A stretch of 64,000 nt of DNA from an uncultured Myxococcaceae bacterium (GCA_945952225.1 CAMFHP010000032.1:1-64000), one strand, 5' to 3'. Numbered from the stretch's first letter, positions 17,631 through 27,276 are shown. The notes: generated by a model not told the origin, from the letters alone. Numbers and translations are program-made.

Positions 17631-18052
17631 CGCAGCCCGTGCCGCAGCGCGAACACCGTCGCGAACGCCACCCCCATGAACGTCGCCGTCGCCGCGAGCG
17701 AGCGCGTCGAGGCCCGCGCGAGCCCGCACACGCCGTGTCCGCTCGTGCACCCGTTCGCGAGGCGCGTGCCCGCACCCACGAGCAACCCCGCCGCGACGAG
17801 CCCCGTGAGGCCCACGTCGCCGTCGCCCGTCGGCGCGTTCGCTCCCGCGAGCACCGCCGCCAGCGCCAGGCCCAGCGCGAAGGCCACGCGCCACGCCACG
17901 TCGCCGCGCACGCCCCGCAGCGCGCCGCCCACCACGCCGCTCACGCCCTCCACGCGGCCGCTCGTGAGCAGAAACGCCGCCGTGGCCCCGCCGAGGAGCG
18001 CGCCCCCGGCCAGCGAGCGCAGGGGCGTGAAATGCGCCGTGTCGATCTGCAT
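17627..18052 (-). CDS. YeeE/YedE-family membrane protein
   Basis: About 141 residues from ATG 18052 (GTG 18064 is an alternative). Hydrophobic throughout, with GGALLGGATAAFLLTSGRVEG near the start and GAGTRLANGCTSGHGVCGLA near residue 105. The NGCTSGHGVCG motif is the hallmark Cys motif of the YeeE/YedE sulfur-transport family. It forms a two-gene unit with the DUF6691 partner. The pair sits on the opposite strand between two members of the FtsH ternary locus, which is unexpected and may mark an insertion. Confidence 0.87.
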   Translation of the reverse strand: MQIDTAHFTPLRSLAGGALLGGATAAFLLTSGRVEGVSGVVGGALRGVRGDVAWRVAFALGLALAAVLAGANAPTGDGDVGLTGLVAAGLLVGAGTRLANGCTSGHGVCGLARASTRSLAATATFMGVAFATVFALRHGLR

Positions 18053-18085
18053 GACGGGCGCCACCGTGGGGGCCGCGGCGGTGTC

Positions 18086-18120
18086 CTGTCAAGTGAAGGT
18101 ATCTTGTAGAGTAGAGTGTG
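18086..18120. promoter_or_regulatory. A+T-enriched intergenic patch, possible promoter region
   Basis: The 253-bp gap between the yeeE-like gene (minus) and the 1088-aa gene (plus) contains one stretch markedly richer in A and T than its surroundings, at about 18086-18118 (aagtgaaggtatcttgtaga). A TTGACA box on the minus strand covers 18089-18094 region, but I see no well-spaced -10 element. Divergent promoters are expected here; the assignment is weak. The remaining gap shows no gene on either strand. Confidence 0.3.
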
Positions 18121-18305
18121 TGTGGGCCCGGGTGGAGGATGCCGTGCGCTCGAACAGCGCGCGCGGCGCGGAGCCAGAGTCGTGCACAGCAGGGGACACG
18201 CGCTGCGCTGCGACGAGGGGGGTGGCGGCGGCGAACTCCGGGGGTGACGGGCGCGCGGGGGTGCTGCATCCTCCGCCCTCCGCGGCTGCGCGGGGCGACG
18301 CACCG

Positions 18306-21300
18306 ATGAAGTACGGACTGCGACTGACGGGCACCGGAGGCGACCTCGCGGCGCTGCACACGCTCTCGGTCGCGGCGCCGACGCTCCCCGAATCGCCGTG
18401 GCGCACGCTCACCCTCGACGACGGCGCCACCGTGCTCGCCAGCGCGTCTCTGACCGACGCACTCGCGAAGGAACTCCACGCGCGCGGTGTCTCCCTCGTG
18501 GCCCTCGCGTCGCTCGCGGTGACGGCGTCGCGCGAGGCCCGCGGGCTCCTCGATGCGCTGCCCACGACGCCCTCACACAGAGACCCCGCGCCCGACGCGG
18601 TGATCCTCCGCGTGGCCGTGGCGCACCCCGGCGCGCATCGCACGGTGGAGCGTCTCCTGAGCCTCGGACGCGACGACGTGCGCGTGTGCGAGCTCGTCGA
18701 CGGCGCGGGCGAGCGCGTGATGCTCCTGCGCGTCGCGCGTCCGCCCGTGTACCTCCTGATGCGCGCGCACGACGAGCCCTCGGAGGGGGTGACCGCCTAC
18801 GTCCGCGCGGGCGACGACGCGCTCTGGGTCGCGCTCGGACGGGCGCATCCCATGGCCTCCGCGGCGGCGCGCGCGCTCCAGTCGCAGCGTCGCATGGCCC
18901 TCGTCGACCGCGACGGCGCGTGGACCGTGCTCGACCCCGCGGCCCTCGCCTGGCGCAGCGTGTACGACGCCGTGAGCGCGCGCTTCGAAGCGCCCCGCAC
19001 GCAGTGGCAATCGGCGCCCGGCGAGACGCGCTTCACCCTGCGGCTCCGACTCGCGCCCGCCACGCCCGCGGACCCCGAGCTGTGGCTCCTCGACAGCGCG
19101 CAGTTCCTCGCGCTCGACGCGCTCCTCGACGCGCTCACCCCCGCGGAGCGCGAGCGCTTCACCGTCGCACGGCTCACGGGCCCCGACGGCACCCGCTACG
19201 CCCTCCACGAGAAGGTGCGCGCGGGCATGGCCCGTCTCGGCGTGCGCGTCTCCGAGGCCGTGAGCGCCGCAGGATTTACCCGCGCCGCGGGCACCGACAA
19301 CCTGTACCTCCCCGTGGGGCGACAGCTCCTGCCGCGCATGCGCCGCGACGAGCTCCGCGCGCTCCTCGGCCTCGACGCCGCGCACCTCGTGGCCGTGCTC
19401 GACACGCCCGAAGGGCCTTCGGTGGTCTGCGTGCGCAACGCCGACGAAGCCCCCCTCACGCGCTGGATCGACTACGTCGCCACCGACCGCCGCGCCGAAC
19501 TCGACCGCCTCGTGGAGCAGAGCGTGTTCGCGTGGCCCGAACTCTCCATCGACCGCACCGCGAGGCCCCGCGCGCGCGCCGAGAGCGCCCCCGCCGAGGC
19601 CCCGAAGCGCACCACCCGCAGCGAGGCCCGCGAGGCCGCCCCCGCGCCCGAAGCGCCCGCTGCGATTTCCGACGAACCCGCTGCGACGCCCGAGGCCGTC
19701 ACCGTTGACGCGAACGAGCAGCGGCTCCGCGACGAGGCCCGCGCGCTCGAAGAGAAGCTCCGCGCACCGGGCTCCGACGACACGGGCGCATGGGCCGCGC
19801 TCGCGACGGTGAAGGCCTCGCTCGGCGAGCTCGACGACGCCGCGGGATGCATCGAGGCCGCGGTGTTCTACACGCCCGACGCCCACGCCGAACGACTCGG
19901 CGCCCTCGTCGAGCTGCGCGCGAAGCTCATGGGCGCCACGCGGAGCGACGACGAGCTCACCGCCCTCGCCGAGCGTCCGCGGCTCACACCCTCGGAGGCG
20001 GCGTACTTCGGGGCGCGCGTGCTCGAAGGCATCCTGCGCGGTGCAACTTCCGGTGATGGACGTTTCCTGTCACGGGCCGAGCGCGTGCTCACGGACCCTG
20101 AAACCCCCGTCTCGCGACGCCTCGCGTGGAGCGTGGCGCGGGCCCTCCACGGCCGCGCGGGCGACGCGCTGGGCCTCACGCGGGCGAGGGAGCGCATCCT
20201 CGGCGGGCTCAACGAGAAGGGCCTCCACGACGCCTACGACATGCCCCACTTCGCGCGCTACGCGCTCGCGCTCGATGCGGGTGACGGCGCCGTCGATCGC
20301 GCGCGCACCGAGCAGCTCGCGTCGCTCGAACAGCTCTGGACCGCCGCGCAGGAGCGCCACGTGCGCGAGGCCGAACCCCTGGGCGCGTACCTCCGTCTCG
20401 TGTTCGCCGTGGGCTTCACGCGCCTCGGCGCCATCGCGCGGGGACGCGACGTGTCGGCGCCCGTCGAGGCCGAGGAGCAGGGCCACGAACCCCCGAACCG
20501 GCTGCTGTTCAAGCTGTACCGCGCGCGCGCCGCGCACGTGGCGACGCAGGGCGACGCCGCCGCGTGGAAGGCCAACGCCGAAGCCCTGGTTGCAGGCATC
20601 CGTGACGCGCGGGTGAAGGATCGGGTGGAGTTTCTTCGCACGCGCTCCGAGTGGTTGCGCACGCGCGAGCCCGCGGAGTTTCTGCCGAACCTCAAGCCCG
20701 CCATCGAGCGCGCCCTCGCAGACTTCGAAGCCTCGCCCGAGGAGGCGCCCGCGCGTCTCGCCGCGCTCCTCGACGACCGGGAGGTGTACGCCTTCGAGAT
20801 GCGCGCCGCGGTGGAGCGCGCCGCCCGCCTCGCGCTGCGCCTCGGACGCGACGAGCTCACGCGCGCGGTGCTCCGCGAGACGATGCCGCGGCTCCGTCGC
20901 GTGAACACGCCGGGGGTGCGCGCGGCGGTGCTGGGCGAGTGCATTCCCGCGGCGGCGACGCTGCAAGACCCCGAGACCCTCGACCGCCTCGTCGACGAGG
21001 TGATCGCGCTCGTGCGCACACCGGGAACGCCCCTGCGCGACCTTCTCCTCGCCGTGACCCCGGGGCTCCAGGCGCTCCGACGCTTCGGCGCGGCGGCGAC
21101 GGCGAAGCGCCTCCTCGACGCGATCGAGCCCCTCTCGCGGCCGAGGGATCGCGAGAGCGTGAAGCTCCGCGCGGCGCTCTTGAGCGGGCTGTGGCAGCTC
21201 GACGAGGGCGAGCGCGCGACGGCCCTCCTCGACCGCTGCGTCGACGATGTGCTCGACGGCGCCCTCGATCCGCCGGGTCGCTACGACGCGGGCGCGGCGG

Positions 21301-21572
21301 TGCTCACGGCCACGCGGCACTGGCCCGCCACGGCGCGCACGGCCCACGCGATGCGCTTCGTCGAGGGACTCGCGCGCTTCACCGACACGTTCACCGCGAG
21401 CGCGCAGAAGCTCTACGAGACCCACAAGGTGCTCATCGCCGAGCGCGTGATCGACGCGGTGGCTGACACGGTGACCTTCGAGGGAGGCCGCGTGCGCGCG
21501 TGGCTCGACGACGAGGAGCAGGCGCTGCGCCGCAGGGTGCTCGCGGACTGGAGGCAGGCATGTGGACGCTGA
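18306..21572 (+). CDS. Large unknown component of the FtsH-MoxR-vWA locus
   Basis: 1088 residues. The first 440 are mixed alpha/beta; FDYVA-type and VARLTGPDGTRYALHEKV strands suggest two related alpha/beta subdomains. A charged Ala/Glu/Pro linker at about 425-480 separates this from a C-terminal half that is all helical, with TPR-like periodicity (WAALATVKASLGELDDAAGC near 500, and YAFEMRAAVERAARLALRLG near 835). No catalytic motif is visible. It overlaps the MoxR gene by 13 bp, so it is translated with it. In ternary FtsH-MoxR-vWA loci a large variable protein in this position is regular; a sensor or substrate-recruiting role is inference. Start at ATG 18306 gives MKYGLRLTGTGGDLAALHTL; upstream in-frame sequence has no coding character. 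Confidence 0.8.
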   Translation: MKYGLRLTGTGGDLAALHTLSVAAPTLPESPWRTLTLDDGATVLASASLTDALAKELHARGVSLVALASLAVTASREARGLLDALPTTPSHRDPAPDAVILRVAVAHPGAHRTVERLLSLGRDDVRVCELVDGAGERVMLLRVARPPVYLLMRAHDEPSEGVTAYVRAGDDALWVALGRAHPMASAAARALQSQRRMALVDRDGAWTVLDPAALAWRSVYDAVSARFEAPRTQWQSAPGETRFTLRLRLAPATPADPELWLLDSAQFLALDALLDALTPAERERFTVARLTGPDGTRYALHEKVRAGMARLGVRVSEAVSAAGFTRAAGTDNLYLPVGRQLLPRMRRDELRALLGLDAAHLVAVLDTPEGPSVVCVRNADEAPLTRWIDYVATDRRAELDRLVEQSVFAWPELSIDRTARPRARAESAPAEAPKRTTRSEAREAAPAPEAPAAISDEPAATPEAVTVDANEQRLRDEARALEEKLRAPGSDDTGAWAALATVKASLGELDDAAGCIEAAVFYTPDAHAERLGALVELRAKLMGATRSDDELTALAERPRLTPSEAAYFGARVLEGILRGATSGDGRFLSRAERVLTDPETPVSRRLAWSVARALHGRAGDALGLTRARERILGGLNEKGLHDAYDMPHFARYALALDAGDGAVDRARTEQLASLEQLWTAAQERHVREAEPLGAYLRLVFAVGFTRLGAIARGRDVSAPVEAEEQGHEPPNRLLFKLYRARAAHVATQGDAAAWKANAEALVAGIRDARVKDRVEFLRTRSEWLRTREPAEFLPNLKPAIERALADFEASPEEAPARLAALLDDREVYAFEMRAAVERAARLALRLGRDELTRAVLRETMPRLRRVNTPGVRAAVLGECIPAAATLQDPETLDRLVDEVIALVRTPGTPLRDLLLAVTPGLQALRRFGAAATAKRLLDAIEPLSRPRDRESVKLRAALLSGLWQLDEGERATALLDRCVDDVLDGALDPPGRYDAGAAVLTATRHWPATARTAHAMRFVEGLARFTDTFTASAQKLYETHKVLIAERVIDAVADTVTFEGGRVRAWLDDEEQALRRRVLADWRQACGR

Positions 21573-22549
21573 ACGAGCTGGAGCGCGAGATCGACGCCGT
21601 GCGCGCGCGCATCAACCAGCACCGCCGCGCGCTGCGCGAGTACTTCGTGAACCGCGACGAGGAGATCGACCTCGCGACCGTGTGCGCCGCCGCGCAGGAG
21701 CCGCTGCTCTTCGTGGGCCCGCCGGGCACGGCCAAGAGCGACCTGGTGGTGAAGTTCGTCGAGAGCCTTGGGCTCGGCGAGCGCGACTACTTCGAGTACA
21801 TGCTCACGAAGTTCACGGAGCCCGGAGAGATTCTCGGGCCCATCGACCTCGAACAGCTCAAGCAGGGGCGCTTCGTGCGGCGCACGGCGGCCAAGCTGCC
21901 CGAGGCGCGCGTGGCCTTTCTCGACGAGATCTTCAAGTCGAACAGCGCGATCTTGAACACGCTGCTCACCATCGTGAACGAGCGGAAGTTCTACCAGGAC
22001 GGCGAGCCCACGCCCGTCGCCCTGCGGATGCTCTTCGCGGCGACGAATGACATCCCCGAGCAGAGCGAGCTCGACGCGCTCGCCGATCGGTTCATCGTGA
22101 AGATCGAGACGCGGCCCGTGAAGGACACGCACTTCACCGAGCTCATCGACGCGGGGATCATGAACGAGGTGTACCGCGCGACGGAGCAGCGCCCGTGGGC
22201 GCGCGGGGCCGCGAGCTTCGACGATTTTCTCAAGCTCAAGCGCTTCATGGACCTCACCTTCGCGGCGCGCGGCAACGGCGCGGCGGACCGCGAGCAGTGG
22301 TTCCCGGCGCCGGTGTTCGCGGAGTTTCGACGGGTGGTGCGCACGCTCGAGACCGAGGACCGGGTGATGGTGAGCGACCGCAAGCTCGTGAAGCTCTACA
22401 AGCTGCTTCGCACGCGGGCGTTTCTCTTTCACGGCGGCGCCGTGCAGACGCCCGACCTCGCGCTCCTCGCGTACGTGGGCAACCGTCGCCACGAGATTCC
22501 CGCGGTGGCCGAGAAGGTGCGCGCGCTGCTCAACCTCGACGCGACGTGA
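21560..22549 (+). CDS. MoxR-family AAA+ ATPase (RavA-like)
   Basis: 329 residues. Walker A GPPGTAKS near residue 53, Walker B VAFLDEIFKS near residue 117, and ATNDIPEQSELDALADRF near 160 with the sensor and arginine-finger region. The GPPGTAKS form and NTLLTIVNERKFYQDG are characteristic of RavA-like MoxR proteins. MoxR ATPases act as chaperones or remodelers working with vWA proteins, and the next gene encodes a vWA-like protein. The start lies inside the previous gene (13-bp overlap). All key ATPase residues are present. Confidence 0.93.
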   Translation: MWTLNELEREIDAVRARINQHRRALREYFVNRDEEIDLATVCAAAQEPLLFVGPPGTAKSDLVVKFVESLGLGERDYFEYMLTKFTEPGEILGPIDLEQLKQGRFVRRTAAKLPEARVAFLDEIFKSNSAILNTLLTIVNERKFYQDGEPTPVALRMLFAATNDIPEQSELDALADRFIVKIETRPVKDTHFTELIDAGIMNEVYRATEQRPWARGAASFDDFLKLKRFMDLTFAARGNGAADREQWFPAPVFAEFRRVVRTLETEDRVMVSDRKLVKLYKLLRTRAFLFHGGAVQTPDLALLAYVGNRRHEIPAVAEKVRALLNLDAT

Positions 22550-22573
22550 TCGCCTCTCACGGAGTGTGTGCCC

Positions 22574-24001
22574 GTGCGTGACCTCGCCCGCGACGACCTC
22601 GTGCCGACGCTCCTCGCGTGGGCGTACACCGCCGCGTGCGCGCTTCCCCTCGCCGAAGCGCTCCCCGCGAGCCTCGCGTGGACGCGCCGCTGCTGGGACG
22701 CGGGCGACGACCACCTCCCACTCTCGCTCGTGCACGACCTCGGTCACCTCCTGGTGTTGGGCCGTGATTTTCGCTTCGCCTCGGCGCGCGACCTCGCCCG
22801 CTGGCCCGAGCCCGAACGCGCCGCGCGCCTCGCGTGGGAAGACCGCGTGCTCGGTCGCTGGTCCCTCGACCCGACGCTCCTCGACGCGCACGTGCTCGTG
22901 GCCGGTCTCGACCCCGCGGCCCGCGACCTCGCCGTGGCCCACGCCGTACGCCTCGCGCTCGCCCGCGCCCTCGACGGACACACCGCGTGCGTGCGCGCCA
23001 ACCCCGCGCACCTCCGCGCCCTCGCGCCCGCTGCGTTGAACGCGCTCCCCGCGCGCTTCGAAGACTGGCCTGCGATCCCCGACGACGAGCACCGCGCGTG
23101 GGCCCTCGCGCAGCGCGAACAGCTCCGCGCGTCGCTCCCCACCGACCGACTCTTCGCGCCCGAAGACCTCTGGGAGCTCGCCCATCTCAAAGACCTCCCG
23201 AGCGAGAGCGCGCGCCTCGCGCTGCGCGACGTGCTGGGCCTCGCCGCGCGCGTGGGCCCCGTGGCGCCCGCGGTGGCGGCCTCGCTGCGACAGCGTGTGC
23301 GAGAGGTTCCTGTCGAGGCCGAGGAGGCCGCGGAGTACCCCGCCGGCGGCTTCGACGAGGTGTCGACGCGCGGCAGCTTCGAAAACCTCGTGCGCTCCGA
23401 AATGGTCTACGTGGGCGAAGGAACCGACGGCGCCTTCGACCTCTTCGACGTGCGCTTCGCCGAGAGCGAGCTGCTGTTCTACACCCGCGACGAGAGCCCG
23501 CTCCTCGACGCGCGCCGCGAGCTCACCGTGGTCTTCGACCGCCCCGCCTCGTTGCGCGTGAAGCACCGCGGCGCGCCCGCGCAGTCGTTGGTGATGGCCT
23601 CGGCGCTCGCGCTCGCGCTCCAGGCCGACCTCGTGCGCGTGTGCGGTCCGACGGGCGCCCGCGTGCAGCTCGTGTGGCGCTGCGACCACCCGGACGACCG
23701 CGCCGCCGCCGACGAGGAGCGCGCCCTGCTCGCCCTCCCGCTGGCCGCCGAGGTGGCGCACCAGCGCGTGTCGTTGCGCGTGGTCGATGGCGTCGTCGAG
23801 GGAGCCCGCGGCGCACGGGTGATCTGCGCGTCACAGCCCGCGCCCGCCGACCTGCGCGACGCGGTGTGGGTGCACTGTGCGGGCGAAGCGTGGGAGGCCC
23901 TCGGCGAGCGATGGCCCATGGGCGATGGACCTTCGGGGCTGCGCGCCCTGGCCGATGCGATTCTTCAGGTGACCGCACAGCGCGCGACGGTGCGGCGCTG
24001 A
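22574..24001 (+). CDS. vWA-like protein partner of MoxR (degenerate MIDAS)
   Basis: About 475 residues. The N-terminal 250 are helical. At about residue 258 GGFDEVSTRGSFENLVRSEM appears, the conserved lead-in seen in vWA proteins paired with MoxR; the following strands (DLFDVRFAESELLFYTRD, then ELTVVFDRPASLRVKH) occupy the place of the vWA beta1 strand. The metal-site signature DxSxS is not intact (FDRPAS), so metal binding is doubtful. GTG 22574 is preferred because acggag lies nine bases upstream; GTG 22568 is also in frame. Same strand as MoxR, 24 bp downstream. Together with the FtsH-like protease and the MoxR ATPase it completes the ternary set. Confidence 0.78.
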   Translation: MRDLARDDLVPTLLAWAYTAACALPLAEALPASLAWTRRCWDAGDDHLPLSLVHDLGHLLVLGRDFRFASARDLARWPEPERAARLAWEDRVLGRWSLDPTLLDAHVLVAGLDPAARDLAVAHAVRLALARALDGHTACVRANPAHLRALAPAALNALPARFEDWPAIPDDEHRAWALAQREQLRASLPTDRLFAPEDLWELAHLKDLPSESARLALRDVLGLAARVGPVAPAVAASLRQRVREVPVEAEEAAEYPAGGFDEVSTRGSFENLVRSEMVYVGEGTDGAFDLFDVRFAESELLFYTRDESPLLDARRELTVVFDRPASLRVKHRGAPAQSLVMASALALALQADLVRVCGPTGARVQLVWRCDHPDDRAAADEERALLALPLAAEVAHQRVSLRVVDGVVEGARGARVICASQPAPADLRDAVWVHCAGEAWEALGERWPMGDGPSGLRALADAILQVTAQRATVRR

Positions 24002-24022
24002 CGGAGACGGCGCGCGGAGGGA

Positions 24023-25432
24023 TCAGCCCTGGGTCTTCTCGCCCACGGGAACGGCCGCGGGATCGACGTGCGCGGTGGCGACCTTGAGCGCGTCGACGAG
24101 GGCGTTCGCGGGGAGCGCGGCGGGATCGGCGGGCGCGGCCGTGGGCTGCCCCTGGAGGTACATCACGGCCACCTGGCGCAGCGGTCCCATGAGCACGTCG
24201 GCGATCACGTCGCCCGCGTTGGCCATGGCGCGCACGCGGAGCTCACGGGCGAGGCGCTGGGCCACGTCGGGCGAGGGGAGCGGCATGGCCGACAGGCCCG
24301 CCGAGAGCACGCCCGCGAGGAGCGCGCCGCCGAGTTCGGTGTCGAGAAAGGCCGCGATGCGTCCGCGGAGGGCCTCGTCGTTGGGGCCGAGGTTGCGCGA
24401 GAGCAGGGCCACGATGGGCTCCTTGGCGAGCTTCACGAACTGCGAGCCCGCGAGGCGCCACGCGGCCTCGCTCGCGTCGACTTCGAGGGTCTTGAGCACG
24501 GGGTTCTTGTCCATCTTCTTCTCCGGGGCCGTGGCGGCGACGGGGGGGATCACAGCGGGTGTGGATACGACAGGCGCGGTGACGGTGACGGGCGCGGTGA
24601 CGGGGGCCGTGGGCTCACCCTCGACGGCGGGCACCCATCCCTCGACGCGGTCGACGCGGGCGGCGAGCTGACACGCGGCGCGCGCGAGCCAGAGGGCGAG
24701 GTCGCGCGAGGCGTCGTTCTGGCGCGGCTCGCGGACGGCCTGTGCGGCGAGCGACCACGCGGCCTCGAGGAGCCCGCGCTGCAGGAGCGTCTGGCGCGCG
24801 GTGAGGGGCGCGTCGATCCAGGTCGAGAGTCCGTCGCGGCGCACGCTGCGGTCGGTGCGGGTCACGGCTCCGCGCAGCAGGCTGTCGACGGAGTGTCCGC
24901 CCACGGCGAGGAGCGACGCGATGTGCTTGAGCTGGTGCACGTACGCGCCGAGGAGCACGCGCTCGTCGGCGGTGGCCGCGCTCCCGTCGCGGGTGCGATT
25001 GAACGCATCGCGGGCGGCCTCGACGCGCTGTTCGAAGGCCGTCTGCGGAACGTTCTGCGGCGACTCGACCTCGGCGATCTGCGCGGCGGCGGAGGCCACC
25101 TCCGAGGCCACGCGGAGCAGGTCTTCGCGGAGCGCGAGGTCGGGCTGCGCGTGGGCCGCGCGCACGAGCTGACACACCGACCACACGAGCATCACGCGCG
25201 ACCAGGTCTCGTGAAAGATGGCCGCCGCGAGCGGAACCTCACCCCGCGCGCTCGCACACGCCGAGGCCACGGCGCTCATCGTGGGCTGCGTGGGGAGCGC
25301 CTCGCGCAGGGCCGTGAGCAGCGCGTTGCCGAAGCGTCGGGCGCGCTCGTCGGCCTGCACCTCGCTCCACGGGCCTCCGCGGAGGCACGAGTCGACGGTG
25401 GTCAGGGCGCGGGCGTGTACGCGGGTGTGCAT
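24023..25432 (-). CDS. Unknown helical protein with Pro/Thr/Val linker
   Basis: About 469 residues from ATG 25432. Two helical regions (about 1-235 and 285-440) are separated by a low-complexity TAPVTAPVTVTAPVV-type linker. No signal peptide. No motif that I can assign. It is convergent with the vWA-like gene (21 bp between stops), so it need not belong to that locus. The frame continues upstream to 25723, but that part has no coding character and overlaps the divergent peptidase gene. Confidence 0.7.
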   Translation of the reverse strand: MHTRVHARALTTVDSCLRGGPWSEVQADERARRFGNALLTALREALPTQPTMSAVASACASARGEVPLAAAIFHETWSRVMLVWSVCQLVRAAHAQPDLALREDLLRVASEVASAAAQIAEVESPQNVPQTAFEQRVEAARDAFNRTRDGSAATADERVLLGAYVHQLKHIASLLAVGGHSVDSLLRGAVTRTDRSVRRDGLSTWIDAPLTARQTLLQRGLLEAAWSLAAQAVREPRQNDASRDLALWLARAACQLAARVDRVEGWVPAVEGEPTAPVTAPVTVTAPVVSTPAVIPPVAATAPEKKMDKNPVLKTLEVDASEAAWRLAGSQFVKLAKEPIVALLSRNLGPNDEALRGRIAAFLDTELGGALLAGVLSAGLSAMPLPSPDVAQRLARELRVRAMANAGDVIADVLMGPLRQVAVMYLQGQPTAAPADPAALPANALVDALKVATAHVDPAAVPVGEKTQG

Positions 25433-25625
25433 GACTCGGAGGCCTCCGGCGGCGCCCTCTCGCGTCGCCCCTGTGTGCCCTGCGTTCGAGGGGGCTTTGC
25501 CTCGATCGAAGGGGGCGCCGAGCGTAGTGGTTCGGTGCAGGGGGCGCAACGCGACGGAGACGTACCCTGTCCATGGGAGGGCGAGCCGTTCCCTGCGCGG
25601 GCGAGTCGTGAAAGAACGGAGGGTG

Positions 25626-26780
25626 ATGATCTCCGACGCCCTCACCTGGCTCCGCGCGCAGCGTCCCGAGATGGAGCGCGCGCTCGACACGCTCGTGCGC
25701 TGCTCGTCGCACACGGCCGACAAGACGGGCGTCGACCGCGCGGGGGCGGCGCTGCGCGAGCTCGTTCCCCTCGACTGCGAGGTGCGCCCGAGCGCGCGCT
25801 TCGGCGACCACCTGTTCTTTCACCACCGGCGTGGCGCGGGCGACGGCGGCGCGGTGCTCGTCGGACACGTCGACACGGTGTTTCCCCGCGAGGCCTTCTC
25901 GGGCATGCGCATCGAGGGCGACGTGGCGCGCGGCCCTGGCGTGCTCGACATGAAGGGCGGCCTCGTGGTGATCGCCTTCGCGCTCCAGGCGATGCGCCGC
26001 GCGGGCCTGCTCGACGGCCTCGCGCTCTCGCTCGCGGTGGTGTCCGACGAAGAGGTGGGCTCGCCCGACAGCGCCGCGCAGCTCGCGGCGATGGCGAAGG
26101 GCGCGGGCTGCGCGCTGGTCTTCGAAGCGGGGCGCCGTCACGACGCGATCGTCACGCGCCGCAAGGGAACGGGCTCGCTCCGCGTCGAGGCCCACGGACG
26201 CGCCGCCCACGCAGGCCTCGCCCACGCGCAGGGCGCCAACGCGATCTGGTCGCTCGCGCGCTTCATCGACGGCGCGCAACAGCTGACAGACTATGACCGC
26301 GGACTCACGGTGAACGTGGGGCGCATCGAGGGCGGCATCGGACGCAACACCGTGCCCGACCGCGCCTCGCTCGACGGAGACTTTCGCTACGTGACCCGCG
26401 CGGACGGAGAGGCGCTGCTCGAACGGCTCCGCGCGCTCGCGTCGCAGTCGGCGGTGGCGCACACGTCGCTCGCGGTCGAGGCGGCCATCGCGCGCGCGCC
26501 GCTCGAACGCACGGAGGCCAGCGCACAGCTCTTCGAAGCGTACGCGCGATGCCAGCGCGAGGCGGGGCTCGGCGACGGCGAGGCGGCGCTCCAGGGCGGC
26601 GGCAGCGATGCGTCGACGACGGCGGGCGCGGGCGTTCCGTCGATCGACGGTCTTGGGCCGCGCGGTGACGGATTTCACACGCTCGGCGAGCACGCGGAGC
26701 TCACGTCGTTCGTGCCGAAGGCCGAGGCGCTCGTGCGGTTTCTCTGCGGACTCCGCGGCGCGGCGGTGCTTCCGGGTTGA
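25626..26780 (+). CDS. M20-family metallopeptidase (carboxypeptidase G2-like)
   Basis: 384 residues. The di-zinc site motifs are visible: LVGHVDTVF near residue 80, GPGVLDMKGGLVV near 105, VSDEEVGSP near 140 (catalytic Glu then metal Glu), FEAGR near 168, and HTLGEHAE near 358. HGRAAHAG near 195 is the dimerisation-domain His loop. The arrangement is that of glutamate carboxypeptidase / ArgE-like M20 enzymes, which hydrolyse C-terminal amino acids or acylated amino acids; the substrate cannot be told. GGAGGG lies just upstream of ATG 25626. No signal peptide, so cytosolic. Confidence 0.9.
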   Translation: MISDALTWLRAQRPEMERALDTLVRCSSHTADKTGVDRAGAALRELVPLDCEVRPSARFGDHLFFHHRRGAGDGGAVLVGHVDTVFPREAFSGMRIEGDVARGPGVLDMKGGLVVIAFALQAMRRAGLLDGLALSLAVVSDEEVGSPDSAAQLAAMAKGAGCALVFEAGRRHDAIVTRRKGTGSLRVEAHGRAAHAGLAHAQGANAIWSLARFIDGAQQLTDYDRGLTVNVGRIEGGIGRNTVPDRASLDGDFRYVTRADGEALLERLRALASQSAVAHTSLAVEAAIARAPLERTEASAQLFEAYARCQREAGLGDGEAALQGGGSDASTTAGAGVPSIDGLGPRGDGFHTLGEHAELTSFVPKAEALVRFLCGLRGAAVLPG

Positions 26781-26817
26781 TGGCGCGGCGCGATGGGTGT
26801 TCCATCGCGGGCGATCG

Positions 26818-27276
26818 ATGAGCAGAGGCGGAGAGAGCGACCCGTCGACGCAGCGCACGGTGCGAGGCCACGACGAGCCCACGCGTTGGATCTCGGCCAT
26901 CGGCGCCCTCGGCGCCCTGCTGGTGCTGCTCTTTCACGCGTGGCTCGGCGTGCGGTACCGCACCGAGGATCCCGCGGGCGACCTCTTCTCGAACCAGCTC
27001 TCGATCATCGTGGGGCTCACGGTGGCGTCGTTCCTCACGACGGCCCCGGAGAACCGTCGCGCGGTGTACCTCGCGGTGTTTCCCGCGACGATCTGCGGTG
27101 CGGTGTTCCCGTGGCTCCACGCGCTCGCGGCGGAGGGGAGCACCGCGTGGCGCATGCTCAGCGCCTTGAGCCCCGTGGGCATGGCGATGCTGTCGTTCGG
27201 CGTGACGTGGGGGCTGCGTGTGACGGCGGCCGAAGACGCCGCGCGCATCGCCTCGCGGCACCGTGACCGGAGCTGA
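26818..27276 (+). CDS. Small membrane protein of unknown function
   Basis: 152 residues with about four hydrophobic stretches: AIGALGALLVLLFHAWLGV, QLSIIVGLTVASFLTTA, AVYLAVFPATICGAVFPWLH and SPVGMAMLSFGVTWGLRV. No family recognised. The ATG at 26818 is the first that avoids the poorly coding stretch after the peptidase stop. Third-position G/C is strong. Confidence 0.65.
   Translation: MSRGGESDPSTQRTVRGHDEPTRWISAIGALGALLVLLFHAWLGVRYRTEDPAGDLFSNQLSIIVGLTVASFLTTAPENRRAVYLAVFPATICGAVFPWLHALAAEGSTAWRMLSALSPVGMAMLSFGVTWGLRVTAAEDAARIASRHRDRS

Noticed and set aside
17193-18305. N-terminal extension of the 1088-aa protein back to 17193
   Set aside because: The segment overlaps the YeeE/YedE pair on the other strand and is Arg/Ala/Pro-rich shadow sequence without protein-like pattern.
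25433-25625. A riboswitch or small RNA in the divergent gap
   Set aside because: No conserved aptamer core, strong hairpin or T-run is visible; the gap is probably only divergent promoters.
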